Shown here one piece after another: positions 20,940 to 31,601 of a stretch of DNA of 64,000 nt. The first letter of the stretch is position 1. Every line of letters starts with the position of its first letter. The notes under the pieces were generated by a model. That model saw nothing but the letters and a program-made list of their open reading frames with translations, was not told the origin of the DNA and ran no database searches. The translations under genes were made by a program, and so were the position numbers. Source of the stretch: Tubulanus polymorphus (taxonomy: Eukaryota; Nemertea; Palaeonemertea; Tubulaniformes; Tubulanidae); NCBI RefSeq assembly GCF_964204645.1, contig NC_134028.1, forward strand, positions 19,010,153 through 19,074,152, given 5' to 3'.

Positions 20940-23681
20940 TTACCTTCTATGTCTATACTTTTTTAACTTTCCCTGCATATTCCTAGCTATATGAAATCCA
21001 CGCCTCAAGGATTCAGGTATATTTTCAGCTGGTTCTGTAGTCCTACTACCATCCTCCCATAAAATTTTATACATTCGTTTACCCCCAATGCTTTTACAAC
21101 TTTCAATCTTTTTAACTATATAAAATTCTGACCCACTAGTCGATTTCTCTTTTATCTTATCATCCGCCTGCTGATAATAACTGTCCTTTGAATCTAAAAA
21201 CATTTTTATTCTATTTGCATGGGTCAAACTTTTTAGGATTTTATCAGAATCGCAGTATCGTAACTCGTACGTATGATTTGGCCCCAAAGCAGAAATATAA
21301 AACGGACCAACATATTTTTGTGAAAGCTTCTTTGACAACCCAACCTTCACTTTCTCGTTCTTTACCAAAACCTTATCGCCGACATTAAACTTTGGCTCAC
21401 CCGTGTTACGGCTGTCATACTTGCGTTTTATCTCAGTCTGAGCGCCCTTTAAGTTCTCGGACGCTATATCTTGAAACACCTTTATACGCGATTGCATATC
21501 AGCGATGTAATGCTGTACGTCCCTTATATTGCTTTTTACAAATTCAAAAAGAGAGTCCACGGGTACTCTCATCTCTTCCCCAAACATTAGGCAAAATGGC
21601 GAAAACCCATGGGCCTGGTTAGCCGGCGCCACCCTATAAGCCATCATAACGCCTGGCAACAAACTGGACCAATTACTCTGTTCTTTATTAATGTACATAC
21701 GCAGAGTTTGTTCGATGACAGAGTTCTGTCGTTCACAGGTGGAATTTGTTGCGGGGTGATAACTTGAAGTATAAATGCGTTTGACATCAAAGATTTTCGA
21801 GATAGTTTGTATCAATTTTGATCTAAAGTTTTGAGCCCTATCTGTTAGAATTGATGTAGGGCAGCCATAACGAGTAAAAATCTCTTTATATAGAACATCA
21901 GCCACCTCCTCTGCTGATTGTGATCTTAACGGAAAAGCCTCAGGAAACCGAGTAAAACTCTCAGTTACTAGAAGAATATATTTGTATCCATCACTCTCTG
22001 GCAAAGGCCCTAAAATGTCCATGTGCCACCTTTGAAATCGTGGCACTATGGGTAGAGGGTGCAATGGGGCATTTTTCTTATGAAAGTCGCGTTTGTTGAT
22101 TTGACATGGTGTACACCTTTTCACGTAATCATTTATGTCCGAATACATCCCCGGCCAAAAATATTTCTCGCGAATTGAGGAATATGTCCTATCAAAACCT
22201 TTGTGACCACCCCCTAATAGACAGTTGTGATAAGCGGCTAAAATTTCACCTCTGTGACATTCCGGAACCGCTAATTGCTTAATTAATGTCTTCGTTTTCT
22301 TCGATCGTGGCTGATACAAATGGTATAACAGCTCAGTATTAGAATCGACAATAAACTGTTCCGCGGCGAAGGTGATCTTTCTAGCCGTTTTATTACAGGC
22401 GGGTAAATTCCCTGACAACAAAAAGTCCACCATGTCGTGGAAGTCCTTACTTTTTGCTTGAGCCTCTCGAAGTTTCCCCAAATCGCCCTCAAAACTGATC
22501 TCGCTATTTTCTACCTCACTTATGCAGACGTCAAGCTGCCTGGCTTGACTAGGTACGTCAGGTGAAGCGTACTCGAGGTTTATTTCAAAAACAGGCATTG
22601 TATTAACTGAGTTTTCGTGGTTTGTAACAGGCAGCACGTCTAAAATGTCTGTCTCGTCCTCACTGTCATTGCTGTCACCGCTGTCACCGCCCCCGTACGT
22701 CCGTCTGGACAAACAATCAGCCCCAACATTGTCTTTTCCTGGGCGATACTTAATCGTGTATTGAAAATTTCCTAAGAAAATCCCCCATCTAAGAAGCCTA
22801 TCACTAGATAGCTTATTCGAATTTATGTATTCAAGTGCTTTGTGATCTGTCACTATCTCAAACGGGTTTGTCGACAAATAATGTTTAAATGTTCTTACCC
22901 CTTCGACTACTGCTAGACCCTCCAAATCAGTAATTCCGTAGTTTCTGTCATGTTTACGCAGAGCTCTACCCCCATAAGCGATGACTTTCTCTCCCTCAGG
23001 CCGATCTTGACTTAGAATATACCCAATCGCGTATCCACTTGCATCAGTCGTGACGCGGAATGGTTTGCTCATATCTGGATAACCTAAGATCGGTGGGCTA
23101 ACTAAACTACTTTTAAGCGATAAAAATGCCTGATCCTCGTCCTTACCCCATTGGAAATCTACGTCATTCTTCAACAATTCATACAAACAATGCGAAACCT
23201 TACTATAGCCTTTTATAAACTTACGGTAATACGTACACTTCCCTAAAAATGATCTTAATTCCTTTTTAGTTTTTGGAGGTGGAAACGATAATATCGCTTT
23301 AGTATTCTTCGGACTTACAGCTACGCCCTCGCGATGAAAGATATGCCCCAAAAACTCAACGGATTTAGCCCCAAAACAACATTTTGACGGTTTGAGTGTA
23401 AGACCCGATGCCCTTAATCTATCAAAAACTGCCTGTAGATGTTCTAAATGAAGGTCAAATGTCTCCGACATAATCAGCAGGTCATCAATGTAACATAACA
23501 CATATTTCCAATTTAAACCTCGTAAAACATTCGCCATGACATTCTGATACGAAATAGCAGCATTCTTCAAACCAAAAGGTAAACGACGCCATTGAAATAC
23601 ACCCTGGTGCGTTACAAACCCCGTTTTACACCTAGACTCGGGTGAAGTGGTACCTGCCAAAACCCACATCTCAAATCGCAT
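20940..23681 (-). pseudogene. Gypsy Pol: RT palm to chromodomain integrase
   Basis: A 913-residue open frame that begins inside RT after a frameshift. RT has 'LPFGLKNA' and the catalytic YIDD at residues 64-67. RNase H follows ('TTDASGYAIGYILS' and 'VTDHKALEYI'). Integrase has an HHCC zinc region ('HKGFDRTY', 'CTPCQ') and a triad D555 ('HMDILG'), D614 ('LTDRAQNF') and E650 ('TCERQNS') with D35E spacing. The last ~60 residues look like a chromodomain ('YIVKKIESCK', 'YKILWEDGSRTTEPAENI'), which in chromoviruses steers insertion to particular chromatin. The listed start is artificial. Confidence 0.93.
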
Positions 23682-24937
23682 GAACTAAAAAATGACCCCT
23701 TATTATCACCAACTAAATCGACAACTTCTTCTAATAACGGTAGTGGGTGACTCATAGGTTTGGTGACGTTATTCAATTTTCTATAATCAACACAAAAACG
23801 CCAGGAATCGTCTTTCTTTTTGACGAGTACCACAGGACTCTGCCACGCCGTGGTGGATGGTTCACACAAGTTGTTATCTAACAATTCCTGTGTCAGCTCT
23901 TCGACGACCTTTTTTTTGTCCGGAGGGTACCTATAGGCCCGAGATCGTACGGGCTGTGCGTCCCCAGTGTCAATAAAATGAGGATAGGACTTTGCCTCCC
24001 CTAATTCCGACATGCTGGTGCTAAAAACATCCCTATTCTTACCCAATAACTGATATAATTGTTTTACTTGAGACGCCGATAATTCAGGATTATCTATCTT
24101 AACACCGAGACTGCGCCCAATTGACTCAAATTCGTCCAAAGCTGTCGGACTATTACCTTCGGGGGCTACCGCGTCCATCGCCGACTCGTCAAATTTAGAC
24201 ACTGTATCGACAGAAAATATTTTGCCCACGGCTGTATTTCGGGGAACTTCGATAAAGTGTTCACCCGGATTTATAAATCTTGCCACTAAGTTATTCTGAT
24301 CCAGAGATAAAACTACCGAGGCACCCTGTAGTCCATACTTATTGGTGAAACTAGTCAATGGAGACATCATACCCTGGCCTATTTTGTATGACCGTGAAAC
24401 TCTTACGGGAAATACGTATTCGGACTTTGGCGGAACCGTTAGATGATATTTTGTTCGCGCTAACCCAATGTGAGCAGGCAGAATCAGTCCAACTGTATAT
24501 TTGGAATTTCGTAAATACAATAACTGTTTACCAAAACAAATTGTTGCTTGACTCGACTTAAAGAAAGGCATACCCAGGATAATTTGACGAGGCAGACATT
24601 GAAACACATAAAATGTTTGCCGAACTACGCATGGACCAAAATCTAGATCTAAGTCAATAGCTCCTAAAACAGGAACTCTTTCGCCCGATACACCTAGAAT
24701 AAATTTAACGTTTGAATTATCATATGCTGGAATTCTATTAAAGGCTGATTTTAAAGCAGATTGAGTGATACAGCAAACTTGCGCCCCGGAATCTAACAAC
24801 GACGTAAACTGCCGCCCGTTAATTTTTACCCCCACCAAGTTATCGTCCACCGGCACTCCGTCTATAGACGAGCCAATAGCCATATTCTTTTGCCTACCCA
24901 GAGAAATTTCCTTTAAGCCCTCCCTCTGGACAGGCAC
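23612..24937 (-). pseudogene. Gypsy Pol: protease and N-terminal RT
   Basis: A 441-residue frame. The protease active site is 'FTSLLDSGAQVCCITQSAL' near residue 47. RT begins with 'FIDTGDAQPVRSRAYRYPP' and 'SPVVLVKKKDDSWRFCVDYR'. The frame runs out at 23612, where a one-base indel near 23650 puts the rest of RT into the next frame. Apart from this shift the sequence looks well preserved. The reported first codon is GTG and not a true start; translation should come from gag. Confidence 0.9.
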
Positions 24938-24949
24938 GCCCCCCTATTC

Positions 24950-25896
24950 GTACTGCGAGCGCTTAGCCCTACGACAAACCCTGGCCAAATGACCCAACTC
25001 CCCACATTCGTAACATTTATACCCCTTTTTTGGGCAATCCCTGAGCAAATGATTTAACTCACCACATCCGTAACAAGCTCTTTCAATTTAAGTCTCTGCC
25101 GGTTTCCCTCGTCCGCGAGTACACACTTGAGTCTCTGCCATTTGTTGGCCGTGTCCGCATTCTTCCCTCGCCACTGCCCCAGCTTCCAGACCGCCGCCGC
25201 CTACCAACGTCATTGGGCGTCCGTCTTGATGGTGATCTATGTAGCCGTTCATTGCCGCGATCGTCCCGCTGGCTCATCGCCACCATGACCTGCTTGAAAT
25301 CTTCTACCAGTTGCCCAACCTGCGCAGACAAATCATCGAGTTTTCGCTCTTGATCCATGGCAAACGACACTGAAGGGCTATTTGTGCCAAATGCGGCCTC
25401 CGATAACGCCGCTTTCGACTTAAGCTCCTCCATTGATTTAGGAGCCGCCTGCAACACAAACCCTTTTATGTTCGGCCGCAGGCCATTTACCACCGCCTGT
25501 AACACTTGTTTGTCGGGTAATTCAGCCTGTTTCGCTAATTTCTCTACCCGCGCGACATAGTCTAAAACGGCCTCCGATGGCCGCTGAACCTGCGTGAATA
25601 CGTTTGCCACGTCGGTATAACTGCGTAGAGGCGACACAAACCTCTGCTCGAATGCGGTTCGCATCCGCCAGCCCCTGGAACCACTCCAGCGGGCTCTCCC
25701 CCAACAACAGCGGGAAAGCTGCCATGGACTGTTCGTTTGTCAGGCTCTTCAACGTGACAAAATATTGGAACCGGTCGAACCAAGTCCTCGGACACCGCCC
25801 GGTCCCATGAAAAATCTCCGGAGTAATATTAATGTTCATCTTAGCCGTTTCCTTCTGCACCTTCGAGCGTGTACAGCCAGCTGGACCAACGTTCAT
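24950..25896 (-). pseudogene. Gypsy Gag with two zinc knuckles, frameshifted
   Basis: The first frame (25896-25522) starts with an ATG and carries the capsid entry 'FHGTGRCPRTWFDRFQYF' and 'SPLEWFQGLADANR'. A shift near 25660 moves the continuation to the frame of 25664-25083 ('FEQRFVSPLRSYTDVANVF', then 'VLQAVVNGLRPNIKGFVLQ'). A second shift or stop near 25085 precedes two CCHC knuckles, CYGCGELNHLLRDC and CYECGELGHLARVC, at about 25070-24980. A stop (TAG) separates them from pol. Gag would form the particle; this copy cannot make an intact one. Confidence 0.88.
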
Positions 25897-25904
25897 TGAG
25901 CCAG

Positions 25905-25917
25905 GTTCTCCACCAAT
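25905..25917 (-). promoter_or_regulatory. Probable primer-binding site of the chromodomain Gypsy
   Basis: On the minus strand the 5' LTR ends ...CCCGGTAACA and is followed by 'ATTGGTGGAGAACC'. TGG a few bases after the LTR is the usual start of a tRNA primer-binding site. The tRNA was not identified. Confidence 0.6.
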
Positions 25918-26106
25918 TGTTACCGGGATAAAGATCGACTGACTGCAAGACTGAATTCTGTTTCTTAACTGACTTTATTTTACTCACACACACTATATAA
26001 TATAAGCTATACATTGCTACGTCACTACTCGTGCACTACCCCCTATCCCAACTACCAATCAACTTTAACTCATTATAATTACCCCCAATCAATCATTTTT
26101 ATGATA
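25918..26106 (-). repeat. 5' LTR of the chromodomain Gypsy
   Basis: Nearly identical to 19896-20086; the differences seen are G to A in 'GACTTTATTTTAC' and C to T in 'CATTTTTATGATA'. It is followed on the right by CTAC, the target duplication, and by resumed minisatellite. Confidence 0.92.
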
Positions 26107-26197
26107 CTACTATCACTTAACTACTTTCAATCATTGAAATCTACTATCACTTAACTACTTTCACTCAACGAAATCTACTATCACATAACTACTATAC
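26107..26197. repeat. 34-bp minisatellite, right part
   Basis: About 2.7 diverged units of the same repeat as 19630-19895, now separated from it by the 6.2-kb Gypsy insertion. Confidence 0.9.
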
Positions 26198-26456
26198 GGT
26201 AAAAAAGGAAAAGACTTAGAGTGACCAACTTTTATTTCTTGTTTTTCTTAAGAGAATTGGTACACTTCAAAAAAGTCACAGAGAAAGCACCCTTCCCATG
26301 TTTTTATTCCCAGGTACTCACTCCACAGCTTTCGCAAAGCAAAATGTCAGGATTTTACATGTTCGGGTTACAGGAAAGACGAAACCATTTCGGTTCATCA
26401 GTCAAACCAACACATTTCCAGTGAAACCATTGGTCATATGTATTGCACCCAATTGA

Positions 26457-26522
26457 ACTTTATTAATCAACTGTGCATGCATACATAAACTTTTAGTACA
26501 GTACAGATACTCTAGGTGTCGT
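26457..26522. repeat. 66-bp direct repeat, copy 1 (Copia LTR piece?)
   Basis: Matches 27340-27405 with two differences seen. It starts 'ACTTTATTAATC', a reversed poly(A) signal. The two copies bracket a Copia gag fragment, so they may be LTR pieces. Confidence 0.85.
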
Positions 26523-27195
26523 TGCAATGTGCAATCTGACACCTGTAGCAAACTACAAAACTCTGGTCACGGTTTCTATTAAACACCGGATTGCGCATTT
26601 TCTTAATGCTGTCAGCTTCACGCAAATTCTGGGTTGCTTTCTCGGTTTCTTCATAGCTTCTCAGAGCTTGTTTGAAATCGGGGACTCTTATGCATTTTCG
26701 TTTTGAGTCATTACAACTTCAAAGGGCTTATACGATACCGGTAACCCTTTTAATACCATTGCTATTAACAAACTGTACGATATATTCTCATCAGCTTCCT
26801 ACAGGGCTGTGGCTGCTTTTTCGGTCCTAACGACATAGTCAGTTGTTGACTCTGAGTTCGTTTTTAAAAAGGCGTAAGTTCCGTGTAAAGGCAAATAATT
26901 CTCAGTTTTCCCTTACCTTTGTAATGCTGACATAAGATATCCATAGTCTTTTGGCCATTGTCCTTTCATCCCGGATTACTAGCGATAAACTCTTGTCGTC
27001 TAAGTATTGTATTATCTCGGTAAATGCCTCTTCATTTTTATCATCATTCACGATTTTTCCTTCAACGACGTCTTTCAAGTTTTGTAACTTGAGATAACCA
27101 TGGACTCTAAAAACGAAGAGTTTTAGAGCCCATAACCCAGATAACCCATTATTTCTCAAAATCTCTTTCTTCTCCATTAAAACAAAGTCTTGCAT
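26523..27195 (-). pseudogene. Copia-type Gag fragment
   Basis: The first frame (27195-26902) carries 'LKDVVEGKIVNDDKNEE', 'YLDDKSLSLVIRDE' and other features of Copia Gag. The next pieces, in shifted frames on the same strand, include 'GKGKLRIICLYTELT', 'TTDYVVRTEKAATA' and 'LLIAMVLKGLPVSYKPF', all typical of animal Copia Gag. A zinc knuckle starts ('CYRCQIAHC') and is cut by the 66-bp repeat at 26522. No protease, integrase or RT follows. The result is a gag-only relic between short direct repeats. Confidence 0.82.
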
Positions 27196-27339
27196 ATCGA
27201 CCTGGGCCCATAACCTTTTGACGGTACTGTATTAGATGAATGAGCCTGGGTCACTGACTGACTTTGATTAGCCATTTCTGATTCTCAGCAGAGGATAAAC
27301 AATAACAACGTATCTTCTATGAACACTAATGAATAACTT

Positions 27340-27405
27340 ACTTTATTAATCAACTGTGGATGCATACATAAACTTTTAGTGCAGTACAGATACTCTAGGT
27401 GTCGT
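27340..27405. repeat. 66-bp direct repeat, copy 2 (Copia LTR piece?)
   Basis: Direct match to 26457-26522, lying upstream of the gag relic in its orientation. Flanking sequences differ immediately outside both copies. Confidence 0.85.
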
Positions 27406-27419
27406 ACTAATTTAGTGTG

Positions 27420-28527
27420 CTATGCAGTAAGTTCACATTCTAACACTGCCCGAGATGGATAATCGTTGACTCCACTTTCAATTTTATGCGACAAGTAAGA
27501 TGACGTCAGTTCATCAACACTGTTTATTTTCTTGTTGTGAGCCTTTAAGACAAGAAGATGTTTGCAGAAGTAAGGTTGCCCATTCATAATGAATGCTTCG
27601 CAGCTACAAATACCAAGTTGAAGATTAACTATATGAGAATTATCTCCTATTTTACTCTTGTATTGCATCCGGAACCAAGGTGAATCAATAATTAAAATAA
27701 AGTCTCACAGCAAGTGAAAATAAAGTCTCGCAGCAAGTGAATCTAAGTCTCCAACATAACTGCGACATTTACTGATTATATCATGACTGTGTTCACTGAT
27801 TGAAATCGCAAGAGGAGAGAAACTGTCTACTTATAGGTGTACTTGATGGTAATCTATCTTCTAACATTTGAAGGTCATTATCATTAGTGGCTCTTTCAAA
27901 TAATTGATCAGACAGTGGCTGATTTGAAAGATCTTCAGACCATTTATTTCTATTCAACTTTCTACTTTCTACGAGGACTTTAAAAAACACCCAAACCATC
28001 TCCATCAACCAAAAATCCACCCTTTTACAATTCATGTACTCTATCACAGGTTTCTCGCACTAAAGTCTTCTTTCGGATAGTTTGAAACTTCTCCGAAGAT
28101 TTTTGGTAATTAAAATTGGCCGCCTTTAAATCATCATCAAATACATAATGGAGAATTTTTACTACAAAAATTGATATCAAACGGTTGAGATGATTGCTGA
28201 AGTATGTCGAATCTATATCTTTGAATTTTCGTTCAGTAACTTTGTCTGTCATGAGAAGGAGATTGTGACGTTCAGTAGCTATAGTACGATATATTGGCTA
28301 AGTATTTCTGACCATGTTTTGGATGAAAACCAATTTGTCTCAAGAAAATTTATCAAATTTTTCATTGAGTCATCACTAAATAAATTTGCAGGGATATTAT
28401 TCTTTATAAAATTAAGAAATTCTTTAGCAAGGAAACTGCGTGAAGGTTCATCCCATGAGCGCATAACACATTTAAATCCAGTCTCCAATGGCCTCATAAG
28501 CAATTTCCAGAGATGAGAATTCCCCAT
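27420..28527 (-). pseudogene. SWIM-finger transposase-like remnant
   Basis: Minus-strand frames at 28527-28279, 28252-28025, 28047-27793 and 27668-27420 appear to belong to one degraded protein. The last carries 'CSCEAFIMNGQPYFCKHLL', a SWIM zinc finger (CXC...CXH), as found at the C-terminus of MULE transposases. The 28252 frame has 'YFSNHLNRLISIFV', similar to the segment preceding SWIM in such proteins. The DDE core was not seen. It is a separate copy from the one at 39.6-40.8 kb. MULE assignment is inference. Confidence 0.6.
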
Positions 28528-28578
28528 TATTGAAAAATATCATTTTTCCAAATAGTCCAATAATGATGTAAAAGTATA

Positions 28579-28592
28579 GGGGGGGGGGGGGT
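28579..28592 (+). repeat. Poly-G tract
   Basis: A run of about 12-13 G bases. Its exact length is unreliable in any assembly. Confidence 0.85.
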
Positions 28593-28599
28593 GATGATA

Positions 28600-29453
28600 G
28601 TCTCAGCCACTCAGCTGGTCCGGCGCGATTGGTAACCGGGTGAACCATAAAATCGTTCAGCACCTGTTTTACTTATCGTCGCGTATTGCATTTCAATGCG
28701 TATTTATTGCAACACTGATTTTGTATCTACTACGATGTGTACGTATTTTATCATTGTTGCAGAGACACGCGCATGGCAACAGTAGTAATGTATATAGGCC
28801 TAGTGCCGCGCGCATACATAGCGAACGACTTCAGATATTATAAACTGTGTGATGATTTTTAGTGAGCATTCATCGGCGCATTTTAACTGCAATAATTCAG
28901 GGCTTGACCCGTAATGCATGAGATGCTGATTGTTATAGAATGAGGATGTGCCACATTGGAAATAGCCATTACCTTCCCAAATATAATAGTCGTTCATGGG
29001 TTCAAGATTGCTCTAAGTGCTCGGAAAACGCTTTTAATTTCTAAAATTTTCGCGGGCCATGTGCTCGTACCGGAAGTAAACAAACCGGCGAAATCGGCTC
29101 AACTAATGAACTACAGCTCGTGTCGCCTAATAACGATGAAATTCGTAGATACTTTCACCGAGTCAAGACTTTATAATCCTCTTTCAAACGGTATCGTACA
29201 TGATAGCTTTCGATAATTATTTCATGTGTAAAAGGCGAGATAAATACGGCGGCGGTACTATTTACTACCGGGAACAATTTCGGGGCTAAGGAGCCGTGGG
29301 TTATCGACGGCACTGGAGTAAGGGGAAAGGTATCTTCTGCAAGGTCACTAATAAACAAGGGGATGGAGGTATCTGTCTTGAGAAATGAAATTTTGTTACA
29401 CACCCCCCTGCCAGACCGAACAAGGTCGAACAATATAGCAAAAAAATTGCAGT
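28600..29453. other. Non-coding stretch with a dispersed repeat
   Basis: Bases 28918-29042 resemble 55647-55771 in the same orientation ('GAGATGCTGATTGTTA', 'TAAGTGCTCGGAAAACGCT'), so this is a dispersed repeat of at least 120 bp. No gene is supported. Confidence 0.6.
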
Positions 29454-30110
29454 ATGTTATGTGGGCGTAGTGTGCATATTACAAGGATAGAACGTCTTTG
29501 GCGCGATGTTAATGAAATGGTAATCTCACAGTACAAAGATAGGTTTTTATATCTGGAAGAAGAAGGCTATATGTATCCGGACAATGAAGTTCATCTATAC
29601 TGTCTACATAGAGTATTTTTGCCATGCATAAACCAGTCACTAAGACAGTTTGTGTCTATGTGGAACAATCACAAAATCCGTACAGTTCAGAACCACTCAC
29701 CTATGTAGTTATTCATCAGTGGATTACAAAATATTACACGAGATTCGTTTAACCACATTAGCAATGAGTTCTTTGGTGGAAATATAGACACAGTAAGTAA
29801 CAGAAATAAGTAATAGACATATCATCCATTTATTTTGTAAAAAATATGAAAATATCAAATACATGAGGTCAATAATCAAATTATGATATCTATGTTGCCA
29901 GAGTGATCTATCAACCTATGGAACAGATCCAGAAGCTCCACTTCCTGACAATCGATCTTTATACCAGAAATTCCGAATCCGTTATCTGCAGAACTACACG
30001 AAGTACTCGAACAATTGATAGATGCACTTGAGGACTCTGATGATGACCAGAGTGGTGTAACCCAATATTGCCATATCTTACAACATTTACTTTGAAAATA
30101 CAGCAATGAA
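29454..30110 (+). pseudogene. Integrase-core (rve-like) protein, C-terminal fragment
   Basis: The 84-residue frame contains 'RIERLWRDVNEMVISQYKD', 'DNEVHLYCLHRVFLPCIN' and 'MWNNHKIRTVQNHSPM'. These are landmarks of an integrase-core family found in fish and invertebrate transposon-like genes, and the E of 'RIERLW' is the probable third catalytic residue. A TAG at 29706-29708 interrupts it; the frame then continues with 'LFISGLQNITRDSFNHISNE'. Further on, pieces such as 'DPEAPLPD' and 'EVLEQLIDALEDSDDD' match the usual acidic C-terminus. The first two catalytic D residues are absent (5' truncated). Confidence 0.72.
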
Positions 30111-30155
30111 TAAATGCTTTAAAGACTAAACATGTAACTCTTAATATTTCAACTT

Positions 30156-30205
30156 GGGGTCCAGGGACGCCATGTCCACTTAGGAAGCCGTCTGAAATGC
30201 TTGTA
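30156..30205 (-). repeat. Fragment of the 1.25-kb repeat family (3' tip)
   Basis: 'GGGGTCCAGGGACGCCATG' and the following bases match the reverse complement of the 3' end of the copies at 31.6 and 37.6 kb. Confidence 0.65.
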
Positions 30206-30330
30206 TATATACACAGGGCTATAAGCTATAATTATAATGTCTCGATAAAATGTGTTAAAAATATAAAATGCAGTAGGTCCAATCCGATTTTAATCCGATT
30301 ATAGTTAAGACTCAAAGATACTTCGAAAGT

Positions 30331-30639
30331 TTAGTTCAAGCCAAAATAGCTATTGCAGAATGCATAGTCAAAAAGATTAAAGGAATTTCTATCCTCTATT
30401 GAAAGGTTCTTTGGAAGGGTAAGCTGGTTTATGCACGTTTGACTCTGTGGTATTGAAACATCCCCGAATACAACACTGGGATGAATGCCATATCCAAGAA
30501 GAGGCTCGTTTTCCATTTCAGTTACAAACTGCAACACATCTTCTAACCTTAAAATTTTCCCAGGTTTTCTCCTTCCAGCTATAAATAAAGGCACAATTTT
30601 GGTGATCTGCTCTAAAATTAGGCTGCGGTAGTTGAACAC
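30331..30639 (-). pseudogene. HECT-like E3 ligase C-terminal fragment
   Basis: A 102-residue frame. 'LEDVLQFVTEMENEPLLGYG' and 'SQTCINQLTLPKNLSIED' then 'FDYAFCNSYFGLN' follow the layout of HECT C-lobes: a gly/pro loop, then the TC dipeptide carrying the catalytic Cys, then a closing hydrophobic helix. HECT-like proteins transfer ubiquitin through that Cys. Only the end of the domain is present. It faces the integrase-core fragment tail to tail, with a gap of about 220 bases. The 5' part is interrupted by a MITE at 30658. Confidence 0.6.
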
Positions 30640-30657
30640 TCAAAATGATTACACACG

Positions 30658-30838
30658 TACATGTAGAGTGAACCCCCCGATATACTGCCCTCCCAACACC
30701 ACCCCCGCAGGTTTTTTCAATGTACATTTCAATAAGAATACATATAGTAAAACACCCCCGATATACCGCCATACTCTCTACCTCCAAAATCGTTCTGCAC
30801 CGATGTGGGTGGTATATCGAGGGTTGACTGTACATGTA
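30658..30838. mobile_element. Tigger/pogo-like MITE, ~181 bp
   Basis: Left end TACATGTAGAGTGAACCCC and right end GAGGGTTGACTGTACATGTA are inverted, imperfect over about 28 bases, with the family-like core 'CAACCCTCGATATACC'. No ORF lies inside. It sits just upstream of the HECT-like frame. Confidence 0.75.
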
Positions 30839-30839
30839 A

Positions 30840-31108
30840 TGATATCTGTGTCAAATGTGTATATTTGTATAGTACCGGTATGTGTACATAATTTTGAAGA
30901 ACAAACTAGGTGTAGAAAATATGCCATAATCATGTACCTACCCGACACTTCCTTTAGGTAGTTACAAAATATTTTCTAACTTTGCTCTTCTGCTAGTCTC
31001 GAATTGGAGCCGACTTCACTGAAGGCAGGCTTCAAGAGGGTAAGAAGTTTCTTGAATTTCATTGGTCCAACCGATTTCATGTAGAATAGATGTTTGAGGA
31101 TGGGTCGT
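30840..31108. other. Non-coding stretch
   Basis: No gene or repeat recognised between the MITE and the next piggyBac end. Confidence 0.4.
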
Positions 31109-31519
31109 TTAACCTTCTAGAGCCCAACCATACTTCCGGTAGACAAAAAAAAAATCATCCATTGCTGTACATGTCCATTTGTGATAGTATAACAGTCTCC
31201 TGAGGTGAGTTTGAAATTTCCGAAAATTTGGCCCACTTTTTGGCAATGTTGCAATATTACAACATCAGGTCTTAAGGTTACCAGATTATAAAAACATGAC
31301 TTAGATGTAAAGCCTCAATATCCAAGATAAATCAACACAAGGTGTCCAAATAACATATCATACATTCTATTTTTTATTCAATCGTTTAATTTTCAGTATT
31401 CAACATCATCAGAAATTCATTTTCAGGTACTACATACAGTGACTGAAAAATTTTTAAAAATTTTTTTATGGTTACAAATCACCATGTTCTACACATGAAT
31501 TGCCCTAAAGCAATTATGT

Positions 31520-31601
31520 TCCCCATTGAAACAGAGCCTAACGTTGCATTTGTCACATGCTGTATCTGTGAACCCCTTTGTGCACATCTTGCAACGGCCC
31601 C
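31520..31601 (-). pseudogene. piggyBac (family 2) C-terminal cysteine-rich domain, detached
   Basis: The minus strand encodes 'GRCKMCTKGFTDTACDKC' followed by 'LCFNGEHNCF', the piggyBac zinc-finger tail. It should join directly to 'RWPIRLET' encoded at about 32850-32870. The 1.25-kb repeat between them explains the separation. A 'CCCC(T)' lies at both junctions, so excision of the repeat would give a continuous frame. Confidence 0.85.

Larger units (their letters stand above)
19896..26106 (-). mobile_element. Chromodomain Ty3/Gypsy element, nearly complete
   Basis: The element spans about 6.2 kb on the minus strand. Its LTRs at 19896-20086 and 25918-26106 differ at only about two or three positions. 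The 4-base target duplication CTAC lies at 19892-19895 and 26107-26110. In element order: 5' LTR, leader, gag with zinc knuckles, protease, RT, RNase H, integrase, chromodomain, 850-bp 3' UTR, purine tract, 3' LTR. The near-identical LTRs mean a recent insertion. At least three frameshifts break the coding region, so this copy is not autonomous, unless some shifts are assembly errors. Confidence 0.93.

Noticed and set aside
20940-24937. A retrovirus with envelope
   Set aside because: No env-like ORF (signal peptide, transmembrane segment) follows pol; the last domain is a chromodomain. This is a Gypsy retrotransposon.
24358-24992. Plus-strand ORFs inside the Gypsy pol
   Set aside because: Antisense shadows of a strongly supported minus-strand protease/RT frame.
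28600-28640. tRNA-like sequence near the poly-G run
   Set aside because: It carries GGTTCACCC on the minus strand, but no matching A box or cloverleaf could be drawn.
29155-29433. 92-residue minus-strand ORF beside the integrase fragment
   Set aside because: No domain; it lies antisense to the approach of the integrase fragment and is probably non-coding.
31109-31600. Matching right TIR for the family-2 piggyBac
   Set aside because: The reverse complement of CCTTCTAGAGCCC was sought upstream of 34497 and not found, so the upper boundary was left open.
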